From Pseudomonas putida (lineage in GTDB: Bacteria; Pseudomonadota; Gammaproteobacteria; Pseudomonadales; Pseudomonadaceae), in the NCBI RefSeq assembly GCF_001636055.1, contig NZ_CP011789.1, positions 2,170,001 to 2,234,000 on the forward strand: DNA of 64,000 nt, written 5' to 3'. How positions within the stretch are numbered: position 1 is the first letter of the stretch; every line of letters begins with the position of its first letter. The notes under the pieces were generated by a model. That model searched no databases. It had not been told where the DNA came from and saw nothing but the letters and a program-made list of their open reading frames with translations. Positions 48,784 through 59,716 of this stretch are shown here, one piece after another. A program made the translations under genes and the position numbers.

Positions 48784-51006
48784 ATGCGCACAGGGATGTC
48801 TGCGCTGGCGCTCGGGTTGTTGAGCCTGGGTCTCTTGCCTGCCTTGCCGTCGGTCGGATGGCTGTTCCTTCTGTTCTTGTCGGCACTGATGTGCCTGTTC
48901 ACTCGCGTCTGGCCGATAGGGTGGTTCCTGCTGGGGCTGAACTGGGCCTGCTGGTCGGCGCAGCAGGCCCTTGATGATCGCCTGATCGCCGAGCTCGATG
49001 GGCGCACGCTGTGGCTGGAGGGCAGGGTGACGGGGCTGGCGACGCAGTCCGGGCGCAGCGTGCGTTTCGAGCTGGACGAGGCACAGTCCCGGCGTGCGAA
49101 GTTACCCCGCCGGATGCAACTGAGCTGGTTCGACGGTCCCATGGTCCGGACTGGCGAGCGCTGGCGGCTCGCGGTCAACCTCAGACGCCCTCAGGGGCTG
49201 CTCAATCCCCATGGTCCCGACCGCGAAGCGATGCTGCTGGCACGGCGCATTGGTGCCACAGGAACGGTCAGGGCCGGGGAGATGCTGGCCCCGGCGAGCG
49301 GGGGCTGGCGCGACAGGCTGCGCCAGCGCTTGCTGGCGGTGGACGCCCAAGGGCGGGAGGTGGTGCTGGCGGCGTTGGTGCTCGGTGACGGTTCTGGGCT
49401 GGCGCGGGAGGACTGGCAGGCCTTGCAGGCGACCGGCACCGTGCACCTGATGGTGATTTCGGGGCAGCACATTGGCTTGCTGGCGGGGCTGATCTATGGG
49501 CTGGTTGCCGGACTGGCCCGTCTGGGTGCCTGGCCAGGGAGGCTACCGTGGTTGCCCTGGGCGTGCGGCCTGGCGATGGCGGCAGCCTTGGCCTATGGCG
49601 CCCTGGCTGGCTTTCAGGTGCCTGTGCAGCGTGCATGCCTGATGCTGGCCACTGTCTTGGTCTGGCGTCTGCGCTTTCGTCATCTGGGGGCGTTCTTCCC
49701 CTTGTTGCTGGCTTTGGTCGGTGTATTGCTGTTCGAGCCCCTGGCCAGCCTGATGCCGGGCTTCTGGCTGTCTTTCGCGGCGGTGGCAGTGCTGATCTAC
49801 TGCTTCAGCGCGCGTCTGGGTGGCTGGCGGCCCTGGCAGGCCTGGAGTCGTGCTCAATGGGTGATCGCCATCGGTTTGCTGCCCGCGATGCTGGCGCTGG
49901 GTCTGCCTGTCAGCCTCAGCGCGCCGTTGGTCAATCTCCTGGCAGTACCCTGGATCAGCCTGGCGGTGTTGCCATTGGCCCTGCTCGGAACGGCGACGCT
50001 GCCGTTGGCAGGGGTGGGGGAATCGTTGCTGTGGCTGGCAGGTGGGTTGATCGACCTGATGTTTCGCGCGCTCGGCCTGCTGGCCGAATGGCGTCCACCC
50101 TGGACGCCCCCGCCGCTTTCGCTGTGGGCGTGGACGCTGGTGTGTGCGGGCGCGTTGCTGCTCTTGCTGCCACGCGGCGTGCCGCTGCGAGGACTGGGGG
50201 CGGTGATGCTGCTGGCGCTGTGGGCGCCTCGCGAGCAGGTGCCGCACGCAGAGGTGGAAGTCTGGCAACTGGACGTGGGTCAAGGCCTGGCGGTGCTGTT
50301 GCGCACGCGGCATCACAGCCTGCTCTACGATGCCGGGCCGGCGATGGGCACCAGTGACCTTGGGCAGAGCGTGGTGCTGCCGACCTTGCGCAGGCTGGGT
50401 GTCAACCAGCTCGATCTGATGCTGATCAGCCATGCACATGCCGACCACGCCGGCGGCGCTCTCGCCGTGCAGCGCGGCCTGCCGGTGGTGCGGGTGCTGG
50501 CTGGCGAAGCACGGGAGTTGCCCGCAGTCTTGGACGCGCAGGTGTGCAGCAGTGGTGAGCGCTGGGAGTGGGATGGCGTGATGTTCTCGCTGTGGCACTG
50601 GCCCAGTGGCAAGAACAGCAACGACCGCTCCTGTGTGCTGCTGGTCGAGGCCCAGGGTGAGCGCTTGCTGCTGGCTGGCGACATGGAGGCCGGTGCCGAG
50701 CGTGCCTGGCTGGAGTCCGCCGATGCGGCGCGTATCGACTGGCTGCAGTCCCCGCATCATGGTAGCCGTAGTTCCTCCACCGAGCCTTTCATCCGCGCCA
50801 TCGCGCCGCGTGGCGTGATGATTTCCCGTGGGCGACACAATGGTTTCGGTCACCCGCACCCGCAGGTGATCGAGCGCTATCGGCGGCATGGGCTGGCAGT
50901 GCATGACACGGCACTGCAAGGGGCGCTGCGCCTGCGACTGGGCAGGCACGGAGAGGTCGAGGGATTGCGTGCGCAGCGGCGCTTCTGGCGTGAGCCGCCT
51001 TCCTAG
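48784..51006 (+). CDS. comEC: ComEC/Rec2 DNA uptake channel family protein
   Basis: A 740-residue inner-membrane protein related to ComEC, which forms the DNA transport channel in natural transformation. An N-terminal DUF4131 domain is followed by the competence transmembrane domain (about 200-470: VISGQHIGLLAGLIYGLVAGLARL, AGFQVPVQRACLML) and a C-terminal metallo-beta-lactamase-like domain with HAHADHAGG, GDMEAGAER and SPHHGSRSS. All domains are intact. GGAG lies nine bases before the ATG. Competence itself is not shown by this gene alone, as most pseudomonads keep comEC. Confidence 0.94.
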   Translation: MRTGMSALALGLLSLGLLPALPSVGWLFLLFLSALMCLFTRVWPIGWFLLGLNWACWSAQQALDDRLIAELDGRTLWLEGRVTGLATQSGRSVRFELDEAQSRRAKLPRRMQLSWFDGPMVRTGERWRLAVNLRRPQGLLNPHGPDREAMLLARRIGATGTVRAGEMLAPASGGWRDRLRQRLLAVDAQGREVVLAALVLGDGSGLAREDWQALQATGTVHLMVISGQHIGLLAGLIYGLVAGLARLGAWPGRLPWLPWACGLAMAAALAYGALAGFQVPVQRACLMLATVLVWRLRFRHLGAFFPLLLALVGVLLFEPLASLMPGFWLSFAAVAVLIYCFSARLGGWRPWQAWSRAQWVIAIGLLPAMLALGLPVSLSAPLVNLLAVPWISLAVLPLALLGTATLPLAGVGESLLWLAGGLIDLMFRALGLLAEWRPPWTPPPLSLWAWTLVCAGALLLLLPRGVPLRGLGAVMLLALWAPREQVPHAEVEVWQLDVGQGLAVLLRTRHHSLLYDAGPAMGTSDLGQSVVLPTLRRLGVNQLDLMLISHAHADHAGGALAVQRGLPVVRVLAGEARELPAVLDAQVCSSGERWEWDGVMFSLWHWPSGKNSNDRSCVLLVEAQGERLLLAGDMEAGAERAWLESADAARIDWLQSPHHGSRSSSTEPFIRAIAPRGVMISRGRHNGFGHPHPQVIERYRRHGLAVHDTALQGALRLRLGRHGEVEGLRAQRRFWREPPS

Positions 51007-51116
51007 GCCGTGCACACCTGAAATATGCTGGTCACCCGCCAGCCCCTGACCTTCGGCAGATGAGCCCCATGTCTGCCTATGGTAGAGTGGCGGCCTTTTT
51101 CAGGGGGATGCTTACT

Positions 51117-51752
51117 GTGTGGGAATTGGTCAAGTCCGGCGGCTGGATGATGCTGCCGATCATTCTGAGCTCCGTCGCAGCCATGGCAATTGTCGTCGAG
51201 CGCCTGTGGACCCTGCGTGCCAGTCGCGTCACCCCGCCGCACCTGCTGGGCCAGGTATGGATGTGGATCAAGGACAAGCAACTGACCAGTGACAAGCTCA
51301 AGGCTTTGCGCGCCGACTCCCCCTTGGGCGAGATTCTCGCCGCGGGCCTGGCAAACTCTCGCCATGGCCGCGAGATCATGAAGGAATGCATCGAGGAGGC
51401 CGCCTCCCGGGTCATCCACGAGCTCGAGCGCTACATCAGCACGCTGGGCACCATCGCTGCAATGGCGCCGTTGCTCGGTCTGCTTGGCACCGTACTTGGC
51501 ATGATCGACATCTTCAGTGCGTTCATGGGCTCGCAGATGACTGCCAACGCCGCGGTGCTCGCCGGGGGTATTTCCAAGGCGCTGGTGACCACCGCAGCGG
51601 GCCTGATGGTTGGTATCCCCGCCGTATTCTTCCACCGTTTCCTGCTGCGCCGCATCGATGAGCTGGTGGTTGGCATGGAGCAGGAGGCGATCAAGCTGGT
51701 CGAGGTGCTGCAGGGCGATCGCGAGGTCGAGGTGGCCGGAGGCAAGGCGTGA
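51117..51752 (+). CDS. exbB: ExbB/TolQ-type proton channel subunit
   Basis: A 211-residue MotA/TolQ/ExbB-family inner-membrane protein. The GTG at 51117 is favoured, nine bases after AGGGGG, and gives MWELVKSGGWMMLPIIL as in pseudomonad homologues; the ATG at 51108 sits directly on the ribosome site. Three helices are seen, with the conserved APLLGLLGTVLGMIDIF and AGGISKALVTTAAGLMVGIPAVFF pore regions. Forms a complex with the next gene product. This pair upstream of lpxK is distinct from the tol-pal and TonB-linked systems; its energised partner is unknown. Confidence 0.9.
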   Translation: MWELVKSGGWMMLPIILSSVAAMAIVVERLWTLRASRVTPPHLLGQVWMWIKDKQLTSDKLKALRADSPLGEILAAGLANSRHGREIMKECIEEAASRVIHELERYISTLGTIAAMAPLLGLLGTVLGMIDIFSAFMGSQMTANAAVLAGGISKALVTTAAGLMVGIPAVFFHRFLLRRIDELVVGMEQEAIKLVEVLQGDREVEVAGGKA

Positions 51753-52183
51753 AGTTCCGGCGCAATCGACAACGCGAGAACGTCGACATCAACCTTGCAT
51801 CGCTGATCGATGTGGTGTTCGTGCTCTTGCTGTTCTTCGTGGTCACCACCACGTTCACCCGCGAGACCCAACTGCGTGTCGAGTTGCCCGAGGCCGCCAG
51901 CGGCGCACCGGCCGCGCCGCAGGATGGCAAGCTGGTGGAGGTGACGATCAGCGCCGATGGCGTGTATTCGGTGAACAACCACCTGCTGCCCAAGAGCGAC
52001 CTGGCCACCCTGACCGAGGCCCTTGAGCGAGAGTCCGGGGGGGACAACACATTGCCTCTGGCGATCAGTGCCGATGGCAAGACCCCGCACCAGGCGGTGA
52101 TCACGGCGATGGATGCTGCCGGCAAGCTCGGCTTCAGCCACCTGCGCATGACCACCGTCGAGGCGGCTCCGGGGACGCCCTGA
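51749..52183 (+). CDS. exbD: ExbD/TolR-type proton channel subunit
   Basis: A 144-residue single-helix protein. The helix (about 18-38) carries the proton-path Asp in [19 protein letters not shown] periplasmic ExbD/TolR domain follows ([19 protein letters not shown]). The GTG start overlaps the exbB stop by four bases, and its own stop shares a base with the lpxK ATG, indicating tight coupling with lipid A synthesis genes. Confidence 0.93.
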   Translation: MKFRRNRQRENVDINLASLIDVVFVLLLFFVVTTTFTRETQLRVELPEAASGAPAAPQDGKLVEVTISADGVYSVNNHLLPKSDLATLTEALERESGGDNTLPLAISADGKTPHQAVITAMDAAGKLGFSHLRMTTVEAAPGTP

Positions 52184-53178
52184 TGGCTTTCACCGATCGT
52201 CTGCTCGCGGCCTGGTACCAAGGCCATCCCGCTCTGGGACTGTTGCGCCCGCTCGAGGCCCTTTACCGGCGGGTGGTGACGCGCAAGCGTGCGCGTTTCC
52301 TGAGTGGCGAAAGCGCCAGCTATCGGGCTCCGGTGCCGGTCATCGTGGTGGGTAATATCACCGTCGGGGGGACCGGCAAGACGCCCATGATCCTCTGGCT
52401 GATCGAGCATTGCCGAAGCCTGGGGCTGAAGGTCGGCGTGGTCAGTCGTGGATATGGCGCCAAGCCGCCTCATTTCCCCTGGCGGGTCCGCGCCAGTCAG
52501 AGCGCTGCGCAGGCCGGAGACGAACCGTTGCTGATCGTGCAGCGTACCGACGTGCCGCTGATGATCGACCCTGACCGATCCCGTGCCGTGCGAGCGCTGT
52601 TGGCCAGCGAGCCCTTGGACCTGATTCTCTGTGATGACGGCATGCAGCATTACCGGCTGGCGCGCGACCTGGAGCTGGTGCTGATCGACGCGGCCCGTGG
52701 TCTCGGCAACGGCCGATGCCTGCCGGCCGGCCCGTTGCGTGAGCCGGTCGAGCGCCTGGATGACGTCGGTGCAGTGCTGCACAACGGTGCGACCGTCGAT
52801 CCGCCGCGTGGATTCGCGTTCGGTCTGCGCCCGAGTGCATTGGTCAACCTACGGACCGGCGAGCGTCGTCCGCTCGAGCATTTTCCTGCCGGTCAGGCCC
52901 TGCATGCCGTGGCTGGCATTGGCAACCCACAACGTTTCTTCAACACCCTGCAAGGGCTAAACTGGCAGCCCGTGCCGCACCCTTTCGCCGACCATGCGCA
53001 GTTCGATGCCCAGAGCCTGGCATTCGAGCCACCGCTGCCATTGGTCATGACTGAAAAGGACGCGGTGAAATGCCGTGACTTTGCAGGTGACGACTGGTGG
53101 TACCTGGCCGTTGATGCCGAACCGTCTCCATCCTTCGTCGCCTGGTTCGATGCGCAGCTCGCTCGTCTGCTGCCTTGA
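52183..53178 (+). CDS. lpxK: Tetraacyldisaccharide 4'-kinase LpxK
   Basis: A 331-residue inner-membrane-associated kinase that adds the 4'-phosphate to the lipid A precursor. The P-loop is [19 protein letters not shown], with the catalytic Asp region [17 protein letters not shown] and the N-terminal amphipathic helix. It is full length for the family and lies in a run of overlapping genes for lipid A and KDO. Confidence 0.96.
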   Translation: MAFTDRLLAAWYQGHPALGLLRPLEALYRRVVTRKRARFLSGESASYRAPVPVIVVGNITVGGTGKTPMILWLIEHCRSLGLKVGVVSRGYGAKPPHFPWRVRASQSAAQAGDEPLLIVQRTDVPLMIDPDRSRAVRALLASEPLDLILCDDGMQHYRLARDLELVLIDAARGLGNGRCLPAGPLREPVERLDDVGAVLHNGATVDPPRGFAFGLRPSALVNLRTGERRPLEHFPAGQALHAVAGIGNPQRFFNTLQGLNWQPVPHPFADHAQFDAQSLAFEPPLPLVMTEKDAVKCRDFAGDDWWYLAVDAEPSPSFVAWFDAQLARLLP

Positions 53179-53219
53179 ATCACTTCCACTTTCCGGCCTC
53201 CGGCCTCAAGGACACCTCC

Positions 53220-53405
53220 ATGGACACCAAACTGCTCGATATCCTGGCCTGCCCGATCACCAAAAGCCCACTCAAGCTCAGCGCCGACAAGACCGAGCTG
53301 ATCAGCAAGGGCGCCGGCCTGGCCTATCCGATCCGCGACGGCATCCCGGTCATGCTGGAGAGCGAGGCGCGCACCCTGAGCGACGACGAGCGCCTGGACA
53401 AATGA
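53220..53405 (+). CDS. Trm112/YcaR family small protein
   Basis: A 61-residue protein of the YcaR/Trm112 family, conserved between lpxK and kdsB in many gammaproteobacteria. The motif [16 protein letters not shown] keeps a single Cys of the zinc site, followed by [15 protein letters not shown]. In eukaryotes Trm112 activates methyltransferases; in bacteria the role is unclear. Its stop overlaps the kdsB start. Confidence 0.95.
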   Translation: MDTKLLDILACPITKSPLKLSADKTELISKGAGLAYPIRDGIPVMLESEARTLSDDERLDK

Positions 53406-54166
53406 GCCTGAATTTCACTGTGGTGATTCCTGCCAGGCTGCGCTCCACGCGCCTGCCAGGCAAGCCGTTGCTACCGATCGCCGGCAAGCCAATGATCCAA
53501 CATGTCTGGGAACAGGCCCTCAAGAGCGGTGCCGCACGTGTAGTCATTGCTACCGACGATGCCAGCATTCTCGAAGCATGCCAGGCCTTTGGCGCCGAAG
53601 TGCTGATGACGCGTGCCGACCATGAGTCGGGTACCGACCGTTTGGCCGAGGTGGTCGCGCATCTGGGTCTGCCGCCAGACGCCATCGTAGTCAACGTGCA
53701 GGGCGACGAGCCGTTGATTCCGCCGGTGATCATCGACCAAGTGGCCGCCAATCTGGCGGCTCACCCCGAGGCGGGTATCGCAACCCTGGCCGAACCGATC
53801 CACGAGCCGCAAAGCGTGTTCAACCCCAACGCGGTCAAGGTGGTCAGCGACAAGAATGGCCTTGCCCTGACCTTCAGTCGTGCGCCGCTGCCATGGGCGC
53901 GCGATGCCTTCGCCAAAGGCCGCGACCTGTTGCCGGAAGGGGTGCCGTATCGTCGTCATATCGGCATGTATGCCTACCGTGTCGGCTTCCTGCAGGATTT
54001 CGTCGGTTGGGGCCCGTGCTGGCTCGAGCAGACCGAGGCGCTGGAGCAGTTGCGGGCGCTTTGGCATGGGGTGCGTATCCATGTCGAGGATGCCATCGAA
54101 GCGCCGGCAGTGGGTGTCGATACCCCTGAAGACCTGGAGCGCGTACGGCGCTTGCTGGAGGCCTGA
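53402..54166 (+). CDS. kdsB: CMP-KDO synthetase KdsB
   Basis: A 254-residue cytidylyltransferase that activates KDO for attachment to lipid A. The nucleotide-binding start is [19 protein letters not shown], followed by [11 protein letters not shown] and [12 protein letters not shown]. The start overlaps the Trm112-like stop and the stop overlaps the next ATG. Confidence 0.97.
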   Translation: MSLNFTVVIPARLRSTRLPGKPLLPIAGKPMIQHVWEQALKSGAARVVIATDDASILEACQAFGAEVLMTRADHESGTDRLAEVVAHLGLPPDAIVVNVQGDEPLIPPVIIDQVAANLAAHPEAGIATLAEPIHEPQSVFNPNAVKVVSDKNGLALTFSRAPLPWARDAFAKGRDLLPEGVPYRRHIGMYAYRVGFLQDFVGWGPCWLEQTEALEQLRALWHGVRIHVEDAIEAPAVGVDTPEDLERVRRLLEA

Positions 54167-54630
54167 TGCGCGTATTGTTCGTCTGCCTGGGCAACATCTG
54201 CCGTTCACCCACCGCCGAGGGTGTTCTGCGCCACCAATTGCAGGCTGCAGGGCTTGCAGAGCGCGTGCACGTGGCCTCAGCAGGCACCGGAGACTGGCAC
54301 GTGGGCAAGGCGCCCGACAGCCGTACCTGCAAGGCTGCACTGGTACGGGGTTATGACTTGTCGCGCCAGCGCGCACAGCAGGTCAAGGCCGCTCACTTCG
54401 GTGAGTACGACCTGATCCTGGCCATGGACAAGAGCAATCTGGGTAACCTGCAGGCGCTACGCCCGCAGGATGCTCGCGGCGAGCTCGACCTGTTCCTGCG
54501 CAGGTATGGCGCGATGCTGGATGAGGTGCCGGACCCTTACTATGGCGGTGCCGAAGGTTTCGAGCAGGTGCTGGACCTGATCGAAGCGGCCTGTCGCGAG
54601 CTGGTCGTGGAAATCAAGGGGCGGTTATGA
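54166..54630 (+). CDS. Low-molecular-weight protein-tyrosine phosphatase
   Basis: A 154-residue phosphatase. The catalytic loop CLGNICRS has the CX5R signature (Cys7 to Arg13), and the general acid Asp lies in VPDPYYGG. Many relatives dephosphorylate tyrosine kinases for capsule synthesis, but here no Wzc-like kinase is nearby. It overlaps both neighbours in the kdsB-murB run. Confidence 0.95.
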   Translation: MRVLFVCLGNICRSPTAEGVLRHQLQAAGLAERVHVASAGTGDWHVGKAPDSRTCKAALVRGYDLSRQRAQQVKAAHFGEYDLILAMDKSNLGNLQALRPQDARGELDLFLRRYGAMLDEVPDPYYGGAEGFEQVLDLIEAACRELVVEIKGRL

Positions 54631-55646
54631 CAGCGCAGTGGCAGGAGCGTGTATCGCTCAAGCCGTTCAACACCTTCGGTATCGACGTCAAGGCGCGCTA
54701 CCTCGCTTTGGCCCATGACGACGATGAAATCCGCCAGGCTCTGGCAGTGGCTGCGCAACGGCAGTTGCCGGTGCTGGTGGTCGGCGGCGGCAGCAACCTG
54801 CTGCTGACCCGCGACGTCGATGCCTTGGTACTGCACATGGCCAGTCGTGGCCGACGCATCCTCAGTGACGATGGCGAGCGTGTCGTGATCGAGGCCGAGG
54901 CAGGCGAGCCCTGGCACCCGTTCGTGCAATGGAGCCTGGCGCAGGGCCTGTGCGGGCTGGAGAACCTCAGCCTGATTCCCGGCACGGTCGGGGCGGCACC
55001 GATGCAGAACGTCGGTGCGTACGGGGTCGAGATCAAGGATGTGTTCGCAGGCTTGACCGCTCTGGACCGTGAGACCGGCCAGCTGCGCGACTTCACGTTG
55101 AACGAGTGTGCGTTCGCCTATCGCGACAGTGTGTTCAAGCGCAACCCGGGCCGTTGGTTGATCCTGCGTGTGCGTTTTGTGCTGAGCCGTACATTGCGTG
55201 CGCACCTGGACTACGGGCCGGTTCGACAGCGCTTGCAAGAGCAGGGCGTGCAGGAAGTGACTGCACAGGCCATCAGCGATGCCATCTGCAGTATTCGTCG
55301 CGAAAAGCTTCCGGATCCGGCAGAGCTGGGCAATGCTGGCAGCTTCTTCAAGAACCCGGTGGTCTCGGTGCAGTTGGCTGAGAGTATTCGCGCACGTTAT
55401 CCGAGTCTGGTCGCCTATCCCCAGTCTGAGGGGCAGGTCAAGCTGGCGGCAGGCTGGCTGATCGAGCAGGCGGGCTGGAAGGGCTACCGTGAGGGTGATG
55501 CTGGTGTGCATCGCTTGCAGTCGCTGGTGCTGGTCAATTACGGCCAGGCGAGTGGCGCACAGTTGCACGCCCTGGCGCAGCGAATCCAGGCGGATATCCT
55601 TGAACGGTTTGGCGTCGAGTTGGAGATGGAGCCAAATCTGTACTGA
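54627..55646 (+). CDS. murB: UDP-N-acetylenolpyruvoylglucosamine reductase MurB
   Basis: A 339-residue FAD enzyme of peptidoglycan precursor synthesis, type I by length and by its C-terminal insert. Motifs: LVVGGGSNLLLT for FAD, IPGTVGAAPMQNVGAYG, and LGNAGSFFKNP with the catalytic Ser. It is the last gene of the lpxK-kdsB operon and is followed by a strong terminator. Confidence 0.97.
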   Translation: MTAQWQERVSLKPFNTFGIDVKARYLALAHDDDEIRQALAVAAQRQLPVLVVGGGSNLLLTRDVDALVLHMASRGRRILSDDGERVVIEAEAGEPWHPFVQWSLAQGLCGLENLSLIPGTVGAAPMQNVGAYGVEIKDVFAGLTALDRETGQLRDFTLNECAFAYRDSVFKRNPGRWLILRVRFVLSRTLRAHLDYGPVRQRLQEQGVQEVTAQAISDAICSIRREKLPDPAELGNAGSFFKNPVVSVQLAESIRARYPSLVAYPQSEGQVKLAAGWLIEQAGWKGYREGDAGVHRLQSLVLVNYGQASGAQLHALAQRIQADILERFGVELEMEPNLY

Positions 55647-55694
55647 TCGCCACCACCAGGCTGGCCCGGCTTTCCTGGGTTTTGAGCGATAAAG

Positions 55695-55730
55695 AAAAAC
55701 CCCCGCCAGTTCGCACTGGCGGGGGTTTTT
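55695..55730. terminator. Bidirectional terminator between murB and rne
   Basis: AAAAACCCCCGCCAGT pairs with ACTGGCGGGGGTTTTT around TCGC. The symmetric A/T tails fit both convergent genes. Confidence 0.95.
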
Positions 55731-55746
55731 CATTCAGCTGCTGGAA

Positions 55747-58700
55747 TCAACCGTGGTGAGGTTTGTGCTCATCCTCGGTGGTTTCCAGTGCCGGGGCAGC
55801 TTCGGCGGCAGCCTGGGCTGCGGCAGCAGCAGCGGCAGCGGCTTCAGCCTCACGCTTGCGGCGACGCACTTCACGCGGGTCGTTCGGCGCACGGCCGTTC
55901 GGCAGCATGATGGTGGCCGCTTCTTCGACAGCCGGCTCTTGGGCCGGAGCAGTTTCAGCTACGGCAGGGGCAGGCTCTTCGGCAGGGGCTGCTTCAGCGA
56001 CGACCGGTGCTGCCTCGACAGCCACTGGCTCGACCACGACAGGCTCGATCACTTCGGCTTCGACAGCGGGTGCTTGCTCTACGGCAGTTTCAGCAACCGG
56101 TGCCTTCTCCGCTTCGCTCGCTTCCACGGCCGGTGCTTCGGTGGCTGGCGCTTCGACTGCAGGCGCAGGCTCGCTGGTGGCCACTTCGGCCTGTGGTTGT
56201 GCAGGCGCTTCGACGACAGGCTCGATGCCTGGTTCGACCACGGTCACAGGCGCATTGACCGGCTGCTCGACGACAGGCGCGATCGCGACTTCCTCAGCTT
56301 TGGCGACAACCTCGGCCGGCTCGGCGGGCTGAACCACTTCACGGTCGTCAGCCTCCACGACAGTGGCGGTGGCGCGCTCGGCCTGCTCGTTGGCCTGGGC
56401 CTCGGCGTCGGCACTGATATTGCTGCTGGCAACGGCAGCGGTGACTGCCAGGCCTGCGGCCAGTTCGGCACCCAGCTCAGTGGCCTTGTGCTGCTGTGGC
56501 TGCTGCTCTTCGCCGGTTTCATCATCGCCGTCGATCAGTTCACCATTGGCATTGCGCTGGCGCTCACGACGGTTGCTGCGGCGACGCTGGCCACGGGAGC
56601 GGCGGCGAGGGCGTTCGCCATCGGCACCCTCCTGCTCATCCTGCAGCAGTTCTTCGTTAGGCAGTTGCTCCTCGCTCGCCTCGGCAGCCTGTTCGGCGGC
56701 ACGTGGCTGGCGCTCTTCGCGCGGCTGGCGTGGTTGCCGTTCTTCGCGTGGTGCGCGCTCTTCACGCTCCTCGCGTGGTGCGCGTTCCTCACGGGCCGGG
56801 CGCTCTTCACGAGGTGCGCGCTCTTCGCGTGGGGCACGTTCTTCGCGTGGTGCGCGTTCCTCACGTGGCGCGCGCTCTTCGCGGGCTACGCGTTCCTCGC
56901 GAGGTGCGCGCTCTTCGCGTGGAGCACGCTCCTCACGGGCCGCCGGGGCGGTATCCAGTGGCTCGCGCAATTCGCGGACGCGTTCTTCACGATTACCACG
57001 GCGGTCTTCGCGTGGTTGACGAGGTGCACGTTCTTCGCGTGGTGCACGTTCCTCACGAGGTGCGCGTTCTTCGCGTGGTGCACGTTCCTCACGAGGTGCG
57101 CGCTCTTCGCGTGGAGCACGCTCTTCACGTGGCTGGCGCTCTTCGCGTGGGGTGCGCTCACTGCGCTCTTCACGCGGTTTGCGGTCTTCATCGCGACGGC
57201 CATTGCGGTTGCGGCTCTGCTGACGGCCGTTGCGGCGTTCCTCGTTGCGCTGGCTGCGCTCGGTGGTTGGCTTCTCGGGGGTGGCGGCGGGAGCGACGAC
57301 GGGTTCTTCCTTGCCGGCGAACAGGCTGACCAGCGACTTGACCAGGCCCTTGAACAGGCTTGGCTCTGGCGCGGCGACAGGCGCTGGAGCGGTTGCAGCA
57401 GGTTTTTCTTCGCTCGGGCTAGGCTCGGGAGCGTTGGTACGAGCCGGAGCGGTCTTCACTGCAGCTTCCTGGCGAACCAGGGTGCGGGTAGCGGTTGGTT
57501 GCGGCGCTTCCTCGGCTTCGCTGGTGGCGATCTCGTAGCTCGACTGGTTGTTCAGCACGTCCGGATTGTCGTCGCGCAGGCGCTGGACTTCGAAGTGCGG
57601 GGTTTCCAGGTGGTCGTTCGGCAGGATGATGATGCGTGCACGGGTGCGCAGTTCGATCTTGGTGATCGAGTTGCGCTTCTCGTTGAGCAGGAAGGCGGCT
57701 ACCGGGATCGGCACCTGTGCGCGTACCTCGGCGGTACGGTCCTTCAGTGCTTCTTCCTCGATCAGGCGCAGGATCGCCAGCGACAGGGACTCGACGTCAC
57801 GGATGATGCCGGTGCCCGAGCAGCGCGGGCAGACGATGCCGCTGCTTTCGCCCAGCGACGGACGCAGGCGCTGGCGAGACATCTCCAGCAGGCCGAAGCG
57901 TGAGATGCGGCCGACCTGGACGCGGGCGCGGTCGGCTTCGAGGCATTCGCGAACGCGTTCCTCGACGGCGCGCTGGTTCTTGGCCGGGGTCATGTCGATG
58001 AAGTCGATGACGATCAGGCCACCGATGTCACGCAGGCGCAGCTGGCGGGCGATTTCCTCAGCCGCTTCCAGGTTGGTCTGCAGGGCGGTTTCCTCGATGT
58101 CGCTGCCTTTGGTGGCGCGCGCCGAGTTGATGTCGATGGAGACCAGGGCTTCGGTCGGATCGATGACGATCGAACCGCCGGACGGCAGGTCGACCACGCG
58201 CTGGAAGGCGGTCTCGATCTGGCTTTCGATCTGGAAGCGGTTGAACAGCGGGACGCTGTCTTCGTACAGCTTGACCTTGCTGGCGTACTGCGGCATCACC
58301 TGGCGGATGAAGGTCAGGGCTTCTTCCTGGGCATCGATGCTGTCGATCAGCACTTCACCGATGTCCTGGCGCAGGTAGTCGCGAATGGCGCGGATGATGA
58401 CGTTGCTTTCCTGGTAGATCAGGAAGGGCGCGACGCGATCCTGGGAGGCTTCCTTGATGGCGGTCCAGAGTTGCAGCAGGTAGTCGAGGTCCCACTGCAT
58501 CTCTTCGCTGCTGCGGCCCAGGCCGGCAGTGCGCACGATCAGGCCCATGTCGCCGGGAACGGTCAGGCCGTTGAGGGCTTCGCGCAGCTCGTTGCGCTCT
58601 TCGCCTTCGATGCGGCGGGAAATGCCGCCTGCGCGTGGGTTGTTCGGCATCAGGACCAGGTAGCGGCCGGCGAGGCTGATGAAGGTGGTCAGGGCAGCGC

Positions 58701-59031
58701 CCTTGTTGCCACGTTCTTCTTTCTCGACCTGGACGATGACTTCCTGGCCTTCGCTCAGCACTTCCTTGATGTTCACCCGACCTTCAGGCGACTTCTTGAA
58801 ATACTCGCGGGAGATTTCCTTCAGCGGCAGGAAGCCGTGACGTTCGGAACCGAAGTCGACGAAGGCGGCTTCGAGGCTGGGTTCGATGCGGGTGATCTTG
58901 CCTTTGTAGATGTTGGCCTTTTTCTGCTCACGCGCGCCGGACTCGATATCCAGGTCGTAGAGGCGTTGGCCATCCACCAGGGCTACACGCAACTCTTCGG
59001 GTTGAGTTGCGTTAATCAGCATTCTTTTCAT
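55747..59031 (-). CDS. rne: Ribonuclease E with APREER-repeat scaffold region
   Basis: A 1094-residue endoribonuclease and degradosome scaffold. The start at 59031 gives [21 protein letters not shown], the standard N-terminus. The catalytic half (to about 510) has an S1 domain, the magnesium aspartates in [10 protein letters not shown] and IVIDFIDM, and the zinc-link CPRCSGTG. The C-terminal half is disordered: an arginine-rich run of APREER-type repeats (about 617-777), an acidic/basic linker with [19 protein letters not shown], and a long Ala/Pro/Val/Glu region (about 890-1045), ending KPHHG. The basic part should bind RNA. The ATG lacks a good Shine-Dalgarno and is preceded by a hairpin. 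Confidence 0.97.
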   Translation of the reverse strand: MKRMLINATQPEELRVALVDGQRLYDLDIESGAREQKKANIYKGKITRIEPSLEAAFVDFGSERHGFLPLKEISREYFKKSPEGRVNIKEVLSEGQEVIVQVEKEERGNKGAALTTFISLAGRYLVLMPNNPRAGGISRRIEGEERNELREALNGLTVPGDMGLIVRTAGLGRSSEEMQWDLDYLLQLWTAIKEASQDRVAPFLIYQESNVIIRAIRDYLRQDIGEVLIDSIDAQEEALTFIRQVMPQYASKVKLYEDSVPLFNRFQIESQIETAFQRVVDLPSGGSIVIDPTEALVSIDINSARATKGSDIEETALQTNLEAAEEIARQLRLRDIGGLIVIDFIDMTPAKNQRAVEERVRECLEADRARVQVGRISRFGLLEMSRQRLRPSLGESSGIVCPRCSGTGIIRDVESLSLAILRLIEEEALKDRTAEVRAQVPIPVAAFLLNEKRNSITKIELRTRARIIILPNDHLETPHFEVQRLRDDNPDVLNNQSSYEIATSEAEEAPQPTATRTLVRQEAAVKTAPARTNAPEPSPSEEKPAATAPAPVAAPEPSLFKGLVKSLVSLFAGKEEPVVAPAATPEKPTTERSQRNEERRNGRQQSRNRNGRRDEDRKPREERSERTPREERQPREERAPREERAPREERAPREERAPREERAPREERAPRQPREDRRGNREERVRELREPLDTAPAAREERAPREERAPREERVAREERAPREERAPREERAPREERAPREERPAREERAPREEREERAPREERQPRQPREERQPRAAEQAAEASEEQLPNEELLQDEQEGADGERPRRRSRGQRRRSNRRERQRNANGELIDGDDETGEEQQPQQHKATELGAELAAGLAVTAAVASSNISADAEAQANEQAERATATVVEADDREVVQPAEPAEVVAKAEEVAIAPVVEQPVNAPVTVVEPGIEPVVEAPAQPQAEVATSEPAPAVEAPATEAPAVEASEAEKAPVAETAVEQAPAVEAEVIEPVVVEPVAVEAAPVVAEAAPAEEPAPAVAETAPAQEPAVEEAATIMLPNGRAPNDPREVRRRKREAEAAAAAAAAAQAAAEAAPALETTEDEHKPHHG

Positions 59032-59044
59032 GTTGTACCGTCGG

Positions 59045-59062
59045 TTTCCGGGCTGCCGGAAA
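59045..59062 (-). promoter_or_regulatory. Hairpin just upstream of the rne start
   Basis: TTTCCGG and CCGGAAA enclose a 4-base loop, 13 bases before the rne ATG. The only SD-like purines (GGAAA) lie in one arm and would be hidden. A second hairpin, GGGTGGC/GCCACCC, lies at 59112-59127. Both are in the 680-nt rne leader; E. coli rne is autoregulated through leader hairpins. Confidence 0.55.
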
Positions 59063-59716
59063 CGGCGTTCGGCACACACGACTTCTCATGGTCGGTGCCA
59101 AGGTGCGCAAAGGGTGGCGTGCCACCCCCGTGTCCAACGACGTTCGGCACCAGCCGGTTGCCCAGCCTGCCGTTGTCGCGACGACGCGTCCTGTTTGCTG
59201 CGGTGCCTATCGCACTCAGTCAGGAGGAGGAATCAGCCGAGGGCCGTGGACGCCTCTGGGGCATCTGCAAACACCGGTTCCGCTCGCCGGGCCATTACAG
59301 TGGGCCGGTGGCCGGCCGTGCTGTACGGTCCGGGCTGTACATCTCCACCCTGCACGTATCCCTGATAATTCGGGTGCTGCCGCGCGCTGAATCCGCAACG
59401 GGTTGCATTTTTCGCCAGCGCAGATTCTGGGCTGGCGCCATTCATGTCCAAGGCAGGTATTTCCGAAGCATTCGCCAGGCGCTGCACGGAAGCGACGAGG
59501 CGGGGCAGGGGCATGCGAAAAAGAACAGGAGGGAGGTGAAACACCGCACTTGTCGTTTTTTTTCGTTCTTCTCTGCTCGGCGCTGGTGGCGATTCCAGGC
59601 ATTTCGGTAAACTGGCGAAAACCCCGTCGGACGGCCTCGCGTCCTCGAGAATTGCGTTGGTCAGGGCCGGTTCGAAACCGTGCGGTACTGACCTACCGCT
59701 TTTGGCGGCGTTCGCG

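Noticed and set aside
56700..57180. Regular short DNA repeats that might suggest a CRISPR array
   Set aside because: Period is about 18-24 bp with no unique spacers, and the repeats encode APREER units within the intact rne frame.
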